A DNA stretch of 64,000 bases from CAYLPJ01 sp964385465 (GTDB taxonomy: Bacteria; Planctomycetota; Phycisphaerae; SM23-33): positions 62,001-126,000 of the forward strand of contig CAYLPJ010000009.1 of assembly GCA_964385465.1 (NCBI GenBank), in the 5' to 3' direction. Of this stretch, positions 54,844 to 62,434 are shown piece after piece. The position numbers and the translations under genes were made by a program. The notes beneath the pieces were generated by a model, which had not been told where the DNA came from, made no database searches, and saw only the letters and a program-made list of their open reading frames with translations. Each line of letters starts with the position of its first letter. Positions within the stretch are counted from its first letter, which is position 1.

Positions 54844-57228
54844 CTACTTCAACCCCGGATCGATTGCGTCCAGGGGCGTCTTCTTCTTGTCCTTCCAGCC
54901 GCTCGACGGCGTTTGGGGCACCAGTTCTTGCGGCGGGATGCGGTAGACTGTTTGAAGGTTCTTCCAGTTGTTCTCGACCGTGACGACGACCTCGCCGTTG
55001 TCGCGCGCAAACGCGTTGATCGCCCAGGCGATGTCGAGCCAGCTCGTTTCACCCCACAGTTTCGGGCCTGGGAACATCGCGCCGAGATAGTCGCCCGTTC
55101 GCGTGTTGTACACGAGGATCGACGCCTTCTGGGTGACAGCCCGCCCCAGACCGGCGAACGCCAGGTCCCCCACCATGGCCACCGACTGAATATGGTGGTA
55201 CTTCCGGTCCGGATTGATGGGCAGATCGATCGCGCTGACCAACTCGCGGCGATTCGGATCGGTGAAGTGGTCGTAGCGCACCAAGGCCGCCCCGACGGCA
55301 CCGCGCGGGCCGTCGTAGTCCAGCGGGTAGCCGGCGATGAACATGCGGTCCCGCTTGGCGTCGTAGTGGAATCGCTGCACGACCGGCGCGCCCTGGTGGC
55401 GGGTCCTTCCCGCAAACGGCGCCGGAAGAGGGAAGTGCTCCGCATTGCGAATGGGAAAATCGTAGAGCGGGTTGTCGTGCTTATCGAAGCCTTGCAGAGG
55501 ATATCGCAGGAAGCCGGGGGAGTCGTCCCGTTGCCTCTTGTAACCGCCGCGGAACTCCCACAAGCTGCCGGCACTGTCGACGAACCAGGAGGTTTCGTTT
55601 TGCGAATGCTCTTCTACGACGAATTCGTCAGCCTGAAAATAGCCGTCGCCGTTGAGGTCGCGCCACATCACCCGGCGCGAGTTGGGATGACCGGGGCGCT
55701 GGGGGTCCATCGGGCGATGGGGCGGGTAGTCCTCCGCTCTGCCCATCGCGCTGAGGAAGACCGAGGGGACGAATACCTCGCTGTTCGCTTCCCGGCGAAG
55801 GATCAACGTCCCCCAGCGTTTCGCGTCACTGACCAGATACAACTTACGGTTGGGGAAGCGGACGGCATCGGTCCGGTGCCAGCGATAGTCGTGCGGAAAG
55901 CGGAACGGGTCGCTGGTGATGGCCACCCAATGGTCGAGTCTCTTGTCCCGGCTGTAATCGAGCACAAAGCGGTTGAACCCGCCGTGACCACCGAAGACAA
56001 CCGTGCCGTCATAGGCGGGGTCGAACGCCGTTCGATTCATGAACTGGGCCGTGTAGCGCTGCCACAACATCGTCTTGCCGTCGGGCGAGAACCGGCGGAG
56101 GAAGCTGCCGGCGCGGCTGCGCGTCGAGACGGTGACGTGGCCCTCGTCATCGACGCCTACGCCCGAGAGCACATCGAACCGGTGCGTGCCCATGCGTCCC
56201 GGCACAGGCCCGGCGTACACGCCGCCCGGTTCGCCCAACCTCCCGACTCGCCGCGGCGCGTCGCCCGAGACGTCGAAGATATGCACGTTCAGCCGGCTGG
56301 GGTCCGCGTCGGTGACGTACAGGTAAGCGTTCGGGCCGCCGACGGCCAGGTCGCTGGGCACGAGCACGTCGCGCACCTCGCGCCCGGTCGGCTTGCCATC
56401 GAGCCCAAACTGCACGATATGGTACGTGCCCAACTCCTGGGCGTTCTCCGTGAAGCCTTCCGAGCGCTCAGGCCGCACGATGGCCCACAGCCGCTTCTTC
56501 GCGTCCAGTGCGACAGGACCGGGATACTTCAGAGGGAACGTATGCCGCGGACGCATCGTTTCGGCGTCGATCACGTGAATGCGGTGCAGAACGTCCTCGG
56601 CGACAACGAGGGTCTCTGCGTTGCTGGCGATGCCGCGCAACTGCTGGGCGGGTCGCCGCCCGTCGTCCTTGCCGTGGGCGACACACGCCGCGACGTCTTG
56701 GACCAGTACAAGCCGATTGCCGTTGGGGCCCGAGCCGCCCTCGAATGGGGCCGGCGCGGCCCACCGCTCCTTATAGGGGATGCCCCCGTGCGCCCGCCGG
56801 CGACCGACGAATCGGTCGACGTGGAACCGTTCGACGCCCAGGCTCTGCCGGCCATCGGCCTTGGCGCGGAACGGGGCGTACACGTACCGCGAATCGCCGC
56901 CCACCACGCGGCATTGCGTGGTGTTGTATCCGCCGAGCAGTTCCCCGTCGGGAGAATACAGCGATTGCTCGCGGTGGGCCTCGTCCCAGGGACTGGCCGT
57001 CAGGATGCGCCCGTCGGACAAGACGCTCAGATAGCTGATGTGGCTCTGCACCCACTCGGGCCCGCCCGGCCAGGACGCGCCGTACCACGTCGTCGAGTAC
57101 TTCAAGCCTTCGCTGGTTTCCTGATCGGGCACGGCCGGCTCGTCGGCCCGAAGGATGCTCGGCAACCCGACAGCCGCGAACAGAGCAAGCAGGATGCATC
57201 GATTCATTCGCACAGAAGACGTTTTCAT
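54844..57228 (-). CDS. Large secreted NHL beta-propeller protein with EF-hand-like loop
   Basis: 794-residue exported protein; the ATG follows GGGAAG and opens a signal peptide (CILLALFAAVGLPSILRADE). Repeated propeller strands follow (LSVLSDGRILTASPWDEAHR, VDDEGHVTVSTRSRAGSFLR). An EF-hand-like DLNGDGYFQADE calcium loop lies near residue 520. Other blades include AIDLPINPDRKYHHIQSVAM. The layout parallels the gene at 3029-6622 (propeller, then DxNGDG loop), so the two are probably distant paralogues. Its codons and flanks look less GC-biased than the rest of the window, possibly indicating recent acquisition. No catalytic residues are recognised. Confidence 0.75.
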   Translation of the reverse strand: MKTSSVRMNRCILLALFAAVGLPSILRADEPAVPDQETSEGLKYSTTWYGASWPGGPEWVQSHISYLSVLSDGRILTASPWDEAHREQSLYSPDGELLGGYNTTQCRVVGGDSRYVYAPFRAKADGRQSLGVERFHVDRFVGRRRAHGGIPYKERWAAPAPFEGGSGPNGNRLVLVQDVAACVAHGKDDGRRPAQQLRGIASNAETLVVAEDVLHRIHVIDAETMRPRHTFPLKYPGPVALDAKKRLWAIVRPERSEGFTENAQELGTYHIVQFGLDGKPTGREVRDVLVPSDLAVGGPNAYLYVTDADPSRLNVHIFDVSGDAPRRVGRLGEPGGVYAGPVPGRMGTHRFDVLSGVGVDDEGHVTVSTRSRAGSFLRRFSPDGKTMLWQRYTAQFMNRTAFDPAYDGTVVFGGHGGFNRFVLDYSRDKRLDHWVAITSDPFRFPHDYRWHRTDAVRFPNRKLYLVSDAKRWGTLILRREANSEVFVPSVFLSAMGRAEDYPPHRPMDPQRPGHPNSRRVMWRDLNGDGYFQADEFVVEEHSQNETSWFVDSAGSLWEFRGGYKRQRDDSPGFLRYPLQGFDKHDNPLYDFPIRNAEHFPLPAPFAGRTRHQGAPVVQRFHYDAKRDRMFIAGYPLDYDGPRGAVGAALVRYDHFTDPNRRELVSAIDLPINPDRKYHHIQSVAMVGDLAFAGLGRAVTQKASILVYNTRTGDYLGAMFPGPKLWGETSWLDIAWAINAFARDNGEVVVTVENNWKNLQTVYRIPPQELVPQTPSSGWKDKKKTPLDAIDPGLK

Positions 57229-57526
57229 GGCTTCGCTTCCCGCGATCATTCGTCACCGCTGGCGTTCTCGAAGTATCCCGACTGTAATGCCATACCGCCT
57301 CCTCTTCACGGATAATCCCAAGCCGGAATCACTCGTAAGTCCAGCAATCACGCCGCGCCCATCGAGCCCGCTGTCGAATCCAGCGCTGCCGCACTATGAA
57401 GTAAAGGGCAACGCTCCGGGTGCCCCAGATAAACGGCTGTATCGTGCGGACTAATGGCAGCAAGAGCACGGGCCGAATGCGGGGGGCTGGAGGTTTCGAG
57501 TACGTGTGTGCCGGTTCGTGCGGCGG
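57229..57526. other. Gene-free spacer of lower GC
   Basis: Separates the propeller gene and the 3' end of the CarH-like regulator. I see no gene; short frames are unconvincing. The promoter of the propeller gene should lie near its right end, but boxes cannot be assigned securely. Confidence 0.4.
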
Positions 57527-58426
57527 TCAGGCGGTATCGAGGTCCGACCCGCCGCGGGTCCCGTCGCGTCCGACGGCCACGCCGCGGGCGAGTGCGGCGA
57601 GCTCGGTCAGGCGCGAGCCCATGGTCACGTGGGTCCCGGCGGCGGCGTCCAGTCCGGAGGCGCGGCGCCCGCCGACGATGAGGTGCCCGCCCCGGGCGGC
57701 GACGGCGGCGGCCAGGTCCGCCACGCCGGCGCCGGCGGCGCCGGCGCCCTCGTCGGTGGAGATCGACAGCCAGACCAGGGAGGCGTCGTGTTCGTCGGCC
57801 GCGGCGGCCAGGACGGGCAGCGGCGTCTCGGGGCCGAAGTTGACCGCCCGCAGGCCGGCCTCCTGGCAGACCCCGGCGGCCAGGAGGGTCGGCAGGAGGT
57901 AGGGGTCCCCGCTCGGGGCGGCCCCGACGGCGACGGGGGCGTCCTCGGGCGGCTTGGGCAGGGCCAGTCGCAGTTGGATGACCGCCTGGACGCACAGATC
58001 GGTCGCCCGGTGCTCGCAGAGGATGCCCTCGGGCCCCCGCTTCCAGAGCTCCCCGAGCCGCCGCATGGCCTCGACGACGGGCCCGTCGGCGATCCACGCC
58101 ACGGATCGGCCCTCGAGGAACCAACCCTCCACCAGTCCCAGCGACTGCTCCCGCCGGCCGTCGTGGAGCGCCTGGAAGAGCGCGTCGGCGGGCTCCTGGT
58201 CGATCTGGTCGGTTCGCACGGGCGCGTAGAAGCCCAGGGCGGCCGGATCGAGGACGGGCAGCTTCCGCTCTCGGATGAAGCGGACGGCCTCGCTGCGGGG
58301 GATTCGACGGTGTCCGCCGACGGTCCTGGTCACGTGGAGCAGCCCGTCGTCGGCCCAGCGTTTGAGCGAGGACTCGCTGACGCCGATGACCTCCGCGAGC
58401 TGCCTGGGTGAGAAGATGTTCTTCAT
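57527..58426 (-). CDS. CarH/LitR-like MerR-family regulator with altered cobalamin site
   Basis: 299 residues with GGAGG before the ATG. Residues 1-70 are a MerR-type helix-turn-helix (SPRQLAEVIGVSESSLKRWA, TVGGHRRIPRSEAVRFI). Residues about 80-160 form the helical cap of B12-binding photoreceptors with the W-x9-EH signature (W128, E138, H139), which shields adenosylcobalamin in CarH. Residues 165-295 are the Rossmann-like B12 domain (VNFGPETPLPVLAAA, HLIVGGRRASGL). The lower-ligand motif [DE]xHxxG is replaced by DPYLLP (Tyr176 for His). It diverges from DUF378 and fasciclin genes and probably controls them and itself. Confidence 0.85.
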   Translation of the reverse strand: MKNIFSPRQLAEVIGVSESSLKRWADDGLLHVTRTVGGHRRIPRSEAVRFIRERKLPVLDPAALGFYAPVRTDQIDQEPADALFQALHDGRREQSLGLVEGWFLEGRSVAWIADGPVVEAMRRLGELWKRGPEGILCEHRATDLCVQAVIQLRLALPKPPEDAPVAVGAAPSGDPYLLPTLLAAGVCQEAGLRAVNFGPETPLPVLAAAADEHDASLVWLSISTDEGAGAAGAGVADLAAAVAARGGHLIVGGRRASGLDAAAGTHVTMGSRLTELAALARGVAVGRDGTRGGSDLDTA

Positions 58427-58466
58427 GGCGCTTCCTCCGCCGGTTCTCAGCTCCCGATTCCAGAAC

Positions 58467-58494
58467 ATTATAGCCGATTTGAACGTTTTTTCAA
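58467..58494 (-). promoter_or_regulatory. Promoter of the CarH-like gene with overlapping inverted repeat
   Basis: On the minus strand TTGAAA and TATAAT are 16 nt apart, about 40 nt before the start codon. The inverted repeat TTGAA-N6-TTCAA (58479-58494) covers the -35 box and spacer, a position suited to autorepression by a MerR-like dimer. Confidence 0.65.
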
Positions 58495-58570
58495 GCGACC
58501 TATCCCCTGTCACGGGCGCTCTTTCCGTGGAATGCCCCGGCTTCACGCGAAATCTCCCCCTGCCCGCCGC

Positions 58571-58600
58571 TTGATTCTCCCGCTTGCGGGTGCCTATGTT
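58571..58600 (+). promoter_or_regulatory. Possible promoter of the DUF378-fasciclin genes
   Basis: TTGATT and TATGTT separated by 18 nt. Weak boxes, but placed about 70 bp before the DUF378 start and directly followed by the TGAACG repeats. Confidence 0.35.
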
Positions 58601-58602
58601 TG

Positions 58603-58619
58603 TGTGAACGATTTGAACG
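58603..58619 (+). promoter_or_regulatory. Direct repeats TGAACG(AT) near the DUF378 promoter
   Basis: Two tandem TGAACGATT-like units 9 bp apart. The octamer TTTGAACG also occurs in the divergent promoter at 58478-58485. Candidate operator for the CarH-like protein. Confidence 0.45.
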
Positions 58620-58670
58620 ATTCATTCGGCAAGACCAACCACAGCAGATGCACAGAGAAGGAGACAAGTC

Positions 58671-58904
58671 ATGAAGGGCATTCACACCATCGCAGCCGTT
58701 CTGGTGATCGTCGGCGGACTCAACTGGGGGCTCGTCGCCCTCGCGGAGTTCGACCTGGTGGCCGCCATCGTGGGTCTGGGCTTCGGCGAGACCAACATCC
58801 TCAGCCGAATCGTCTACGCCCTCGTGGGCCTCTCGGCCGTCTTCGAGGCCGCCCACCTGATCGCCGCATCACGCCGCCACGAGCCCCACACGGCCGCGGC
58901 GTGA
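58671..58904 (+). CDS. DUF378 family small membrane protein
   Basis: 77 residues with GGAGA upstream. Two membrane helices (HTIAAVLVIVGGLNWGLVAL and ILSRIVYALVGLSAVFEAAH) with the GGLNWGLV signature of the DUF378/YuzA family. Function unknown; inner-membrane location is clear. It is divergent from the CarH-like regulator and 56 bp before the fasciclin gene, so both are probably in its regulon. Confidence 0.85.
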   Translation: MKGIHTIAAVLVIVGGLNWGLVALAEFDLVAAIVGLGFGETNILSRIVYALVGLSAVFEAAHLIAASRRHEPHTAAA

Positions 58905-58960
58905 AGGCCAGGAGCACGAACCGATCTTCCGAGAACCTTCAAGGCGAGAGGAATCGAACC

Positions 58961-59815
58961 ATGCAACACAAGACATCCAAAACACTTACGATCGCTGCCG
59001 CCGTGGCGCTTCTCGCCGCGGTGACCTACGCCGCCGCACCCGCCCTGGCCGGATGCGGGCCTGATGGGGCCTGTAGCTCCGCCAAGGGCGACCACCACGC
59101 CACCGCCGGGCCCGAGGGCAAGGCCGGTCCCACCGCCGCCTCGGACATCGTGGACACCGCCGTCGCGGCCGGGAAGTTCAACACCCTCGCCGCCGCCCTG
59201 AAGGCGGCCGGCCTGGTCGAGACGCTCAAGGGCGAGGGCCCGTTCACGGTTTTCGCCCCGACGGACGCGGCCTTCGCGAAGCTGCCCGAGGGCACGGTCG
59301 CGACGCTGCTGAAGCCGGAGAATCGCAAGAAGCTCACGTCGATCCTGACGTATCACGTCGTGCCCGGGCGGATCATGCTGGGCGCGCGGGCACTGAAGAC
59401 CGTCGAGGGCCGGGCGGTCAACGTCGCCCCCGCGGCCGGTCAGACGGTCAACGGCGCGAAGGTAGTCGCCGCGAACGTGACGGCCTCCAACGGCGTGATC
59501 CACGTGATCGACAGTGTGCTGCTGCCCCCCGAGCCGAAGGCGGCCCGCGCCTCGACCGCCCGGGCGGCCGAGGGCCTGATCGAGCTGGCCATCGCCCGCG
59601 GCGTGCCGCTGTTCAACAACGGCAAGCCGGAGGCGTGCGCGGCGGTGTACGAAGTCGCCGCCCGGGGCCTGCTGACGATGCAGCCTTCGCCGCTGGCCGA
59701 CCCGCACCGCGAGATGCTCACGTCGGCATTGAAGAAGGTCTCGTCCTCGCACGACGCCCGGGCGAACGCCTGGACGCTGCGCAGGGCGCTGGATCACGTG
59801 TACTCTCGCCTGTAG
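58961..59815 (+). CDS. Secreted fasciclin-domain protein
   Basis: 284 residues with GAGAGGA before the ATG and a signal peptide (LTIAAAVALLAAVTYAAAPALA). A complete FAS1 domain occupies about residues 60-195: IVDTAVAAGKFNTLAAALKA, GPFTVFAPTDAAFAKLPEGT, ILTYHVVPGRI and NGVIHVIDSVLLPP. A helical C-terminal extension of about 80 residues follows (GLIELAIARGVPLFNNGKPE). FAS1 proteins mediate adhesion or are stress- or light-induced surface proteins in bacteria. Its place beside a CarH-like regulator suggests light- or B12-linked control. Confidence 0.9.
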   Translation: MQHKTSKTLTIAAAVALLAAVTYAAAPALAGCGPDGACSSAKGDHHATAGPEGKAGPTAASDIVDTAVAAGKFNTLAAALKAAGLVETLKGEGPFTVFAPTDAAFAKLPEGTVATLLKPENRKKLTSILTYHVVPGRIMLGARALKTVEGRAVNVAPAAGQTVNGAKVVAANVTASNGVIHVIDSVLLPPEPKAARASTARAAEGLIELAIARGVPLFNNGKPEACAAVYEVAARGLLTMQPSPLADPHREMLTSALKKVSSSHDARANAWTLRRALDHVYSRL

Positions 59816-59872
59816 AGCCCGTTCGTGCGCCAGCAACGGGCTTGACCGAGGGCCCTTCGGGAGCCGCCCCAC

Positions 59873-59901
59873 CACCGGGCCGGCCCCGGAGGGCCCCGGT
59901 G
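59873..59901. terminator. Bidirectional terminator hairpin between convergent genes
   Basis: CACCGG/CCGGTG arms with an inner GGCCC/GGGCC helix form a GC-rich hairpin between the fasciclin (rightward) and glycyl radical enzyme (leftward) genes. A short TTT follows on the plus strand. Confidence 0.5.
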
Positions 59902-59923
59902 TTTGCGCCGGGCCCGGAGGGGG

Positions 59924-62266
59924 TCACCCCTGCGTCCCGTGGGCGGTTCGCTCGACGACCTCCCGCTGGAGGCGGGCGTCGAGGTTGCCGAAGTACTCCG
60001 AGTAGCCCCCCACCCGGACGATCAGGTTGCGGTGGCGCTCGGGATGGGCCAGGGCGTCGGCCAGCGTCGCCCGATCCACGAAGTTCACCTGGACCTGGCA
60101 GCCCCCCCGGGCGATGTACGTCCGCAGCAGGCCCTCCAGCACGCCGGCGCCCTCGGCGCCCCCGACGTGCGAAGCGCTGACGGTCAGGTTGAACGCGCAC
60201 GCGGCCGTGATGTTCGCGTGGTCGATCGCCGCGACGGAGTGGATCAGCGCCGTCGGCCCGTGGCGGTCGCAGCCGCCGGTCGGGCCGACGCCGTTGCTGA
60301 TCGGCTCGCCGCGGCGGCGCGCGTTGGGGGTCGCCCCCAGCGTCGCGCCCATGTCGATGTGCTGGGTGTAGCTGAACATGATCGTGCCGAAGAAGCCCGG
60401 CGGCTCGGCGTTGCGGGCCTCGGCGGCCTCGCGGTAGACGTCCATGATCCGCCGGGCGATCCCGTCGGCCTCCGGGTCGTCGTTGCCGTAGTACGTCACG
60501 CGGTTGGCGGCCATCTGGCGGAGGGCCTCGTGCCCGCGGTAGTCGTCGGCCAGCACGTCCCGCAGCTCGGCCAGCGAGCAGAGCTGCCAGTCGTAGACGA
60601 GTTTCTTGACGGCGACGAGGCTGTCGGCCCCGGTGGCCAGGCCGCGCCCGGACAGCGCCCGCAGCGCGGGCCAGCGCGCGCCGCCCTGGTACATATCCCG
60701 GCCGGTGTCCAGGCAGTCGTCGATCAGTGCCGACCCGTAGGGGTCGTAGTCCAGCCCGCGGCGGCGTTCCTCGATGCCCTCCATGCGGTCCTGGAGCTCG
60801 CGGACGCGGGCGCGGACGCGGGCGCAGTAGGCGTCGAAGAGCTGCTCGAACGTCTCGAACCGCTGGAGGTCCTCCTCGTCGAAGAGCTCCTCGACCAGCC
60901 GGCCCATCTCGACGGCCCCCACGCCGACCCACCGGGCCATGCAGCCCTGGGTCATGATCTCCACGCAGCCCATGTTGTAGTAGTCCCGCGCGGCCTCGGG
61001 GGTGTAGCCCAGGCGGATGCGGTTGGGCACCCAGGTGTCGTCGTTGAGCAGCATGGGGTGGCCCTGTCCGCACTGGATGGTCCGCACGGCCTCGTCCCAG
61101 AGCCAGTCGGGCGTGTCCTTCCCGACGCGGAGGGCGACGTTGGGGTACGGCTGGCGGGCGGCGCGGGTGACCTCCAGGCACAGGCGGGTCAGGTCGCTGG
61201 AGCCCTCGACGCCCTCGGGCGTCAGCCCGCCGAGGCAGACGCTCTGGACCACCCGCGAGTGCGGCTCGTTGGCCTTGAGCCACAGACAGCCCAGCAGCTC
61301 GCCCGCCCGGTCCCGGCTCAGCGTGCCCGCGGCCAGGTCCCGCTCGTACAGTTCGCCGAGGGCCTGGTCCAGCCTCGCGAACGACACCGCCGAGCCGCCC
61401 TGGAGGTTGGCGATGACGTTGAGCATCCAGACGAGCTGGACGCCCTGGCGGAAGGACCCCGGCGGCCCGGCGGCCAGGCCGCGGCAGAGGCGGGCCATCT
61501 CGGTCAGCTCGGCCGCCCGCTCGGCCGTCACGCTGGCGTGCTCGCGGTGGGCCAGGGCGGCGCCGGCGTAGCGCTCGGTAAACGCCAGCACGGCGTCCAT
61601 CGCGATCACGACGGACTCGTAGAACAGCCGCGCCTCCTCGTCGGGCGGATCGGCGAGCCCCTCGGCGGCGCGGTCGCGAAGGGCGGGCAGGCCCACGCGG
61701 ATCGCCTTGGCGAAGTTCAGGTCGAGGTGATTGAGGGCCTTCCAGGGCAGGTCCTCGACGATGCGGCGGTCCTCGCCGTAGTCGAACTGGAAGTGCTCCA
61801 GCAGGACGGCGTGCACCTCGCGGGCGGACAGCTCGCCGGAGCCGGCGTGGCGGTCGAGCATCTCGGCCTTGAGCCGCTCGAGCTGGTCGTTGGGGATGTT
61901 CGCGTCGTAGTAGTCGCGGAAGAACATGTTGCGGCAGTACGGCACGCGGGAGCGGCCTTCGCGCCGGTCGGCCAGGAAGCGGTCGATCACCTCGATCGCC
62001 TCGCGGCGGCGCTGCGGGAAGTCGGGCAGCCCCTCGGCCAGCGGCCAGGAGCCCTGGATCGACCCCAGCAGCAGCTCGTGCGGGTAGACCGGCGTGTCCA
62101 CCCGGGCCAGAAGATCGGCGAAGGCCTTCGCCCGGCGGATGGGCAGCGGCTCGCCTTCGGTCCGCCTGAGCGACTCGGCCACGATGGAAAAGAACACCGT
62201 CCGCCGTATGCCGGCGCCGTTGAGGTCGTCGATCACCTCGCGGACCTTCTCGATGCGCTCGATCAT
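59924..62266 (-). CDS. Glycyl radical enzyme (pyruvate formate-lyase-like superfamily)
   Basis: 780 residues from an ATG with AGGA at 8 nt. The catalytic cysteine is Cys434 in YYNMGCVEIMTQGCM, and the glycyl radical is Gly754 in LIVRVGGYSEYFGNLD. Other hallmarks are FSYTQHIDMGATLG and the acidic GRE start (IRRAKAFADLLARVD). This is the diol dehydratase/choline lyase-like clade rather than pyruvate formate-lyase, which has paired catalytic cysteines; the substrate is not assignable. No radical-SAM activating enzyme lies within the window, unlike most such operons. The enzyme would work only under anoxic conditions, which hints at an anaerobic or facultative host. Confidence 0.88.
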   Translation of the reverse strand: MIERIEKVREVIDDLNGAGIRRTVFFSIVAESLRRTEGEPLPIRRAKAFADLLARVDTPVYPHELLLGSIQGSWPLAEGLPDFPQRRREAIEVIDRFLADRREGRSRVPYCRNMFFRDYYDANIPNDQLERLKAEMLDRHAGSGELSAREVHAVLLEHFQFDYGEDRRIVEDLPWKALNHLDLNFAKAIRVGLPALRDRAAEGLADPPDEEARLFYESVVIAMDAVLAFTERYAGAALAHREHASVTAERAAELTEMARLCRGLAAGPPGSFRQGVQLVWMLNVIANLQGGSAVSFARLDQALGELYERDLAAGTLSRDRAGELLGCLWLKANEPHSRVVQSVCLGGLTPEGVEGSSDLTRLCLEVTRAARQPYPNVALRVGKDTPDWLWDEAVRTIQCGQGHPMLLNDDTWVPNRIRLGYTPEAARDYYNMGCVEIMTQGCMARWVGVGAVEMGRLVEELFDEEDLQRFETFEQLFDAYCARVRARVRELQDRMEGIEERRRGLDYDPYGSALIDDCLDTGRDMYQGGARWPALRALSGRGLATGADSLVAVKKLVYDWQLCSLAELRDVLADDYRGHEALRQMAANRVTYYGNDDPEADGIARRIMDVYREAAEARNAEPPGFFGTIMFSYTQHIDMGATLGATPNARRRGEPISNGVGPTGGCDRHGPTALIHSVAAIDHANITAACAFNLTVSASHVGGAEGAGVLEGLLRTYIARGGCQVQVNFVDRATLADALAHPERHRNLIVRVGGYSEYFGNLDARLQREVVERTAHGTQG

Positions 62267-62434
62267 GCTCACCGTCCTCGCCCGCCCCCCTCGCGGAGCG
62301 GGCTTGTCGCGACATGTCGATTATATCGTCCACAAACCGGGCGCGAAGTGAGGGGCGACAGCGACTTCCCAGCGACGGGATGTGCGCCGTATGCTGCCGG
62401 GCGCGTTCGCCAGTGCGGTTCCAGGGAGCAAGCG

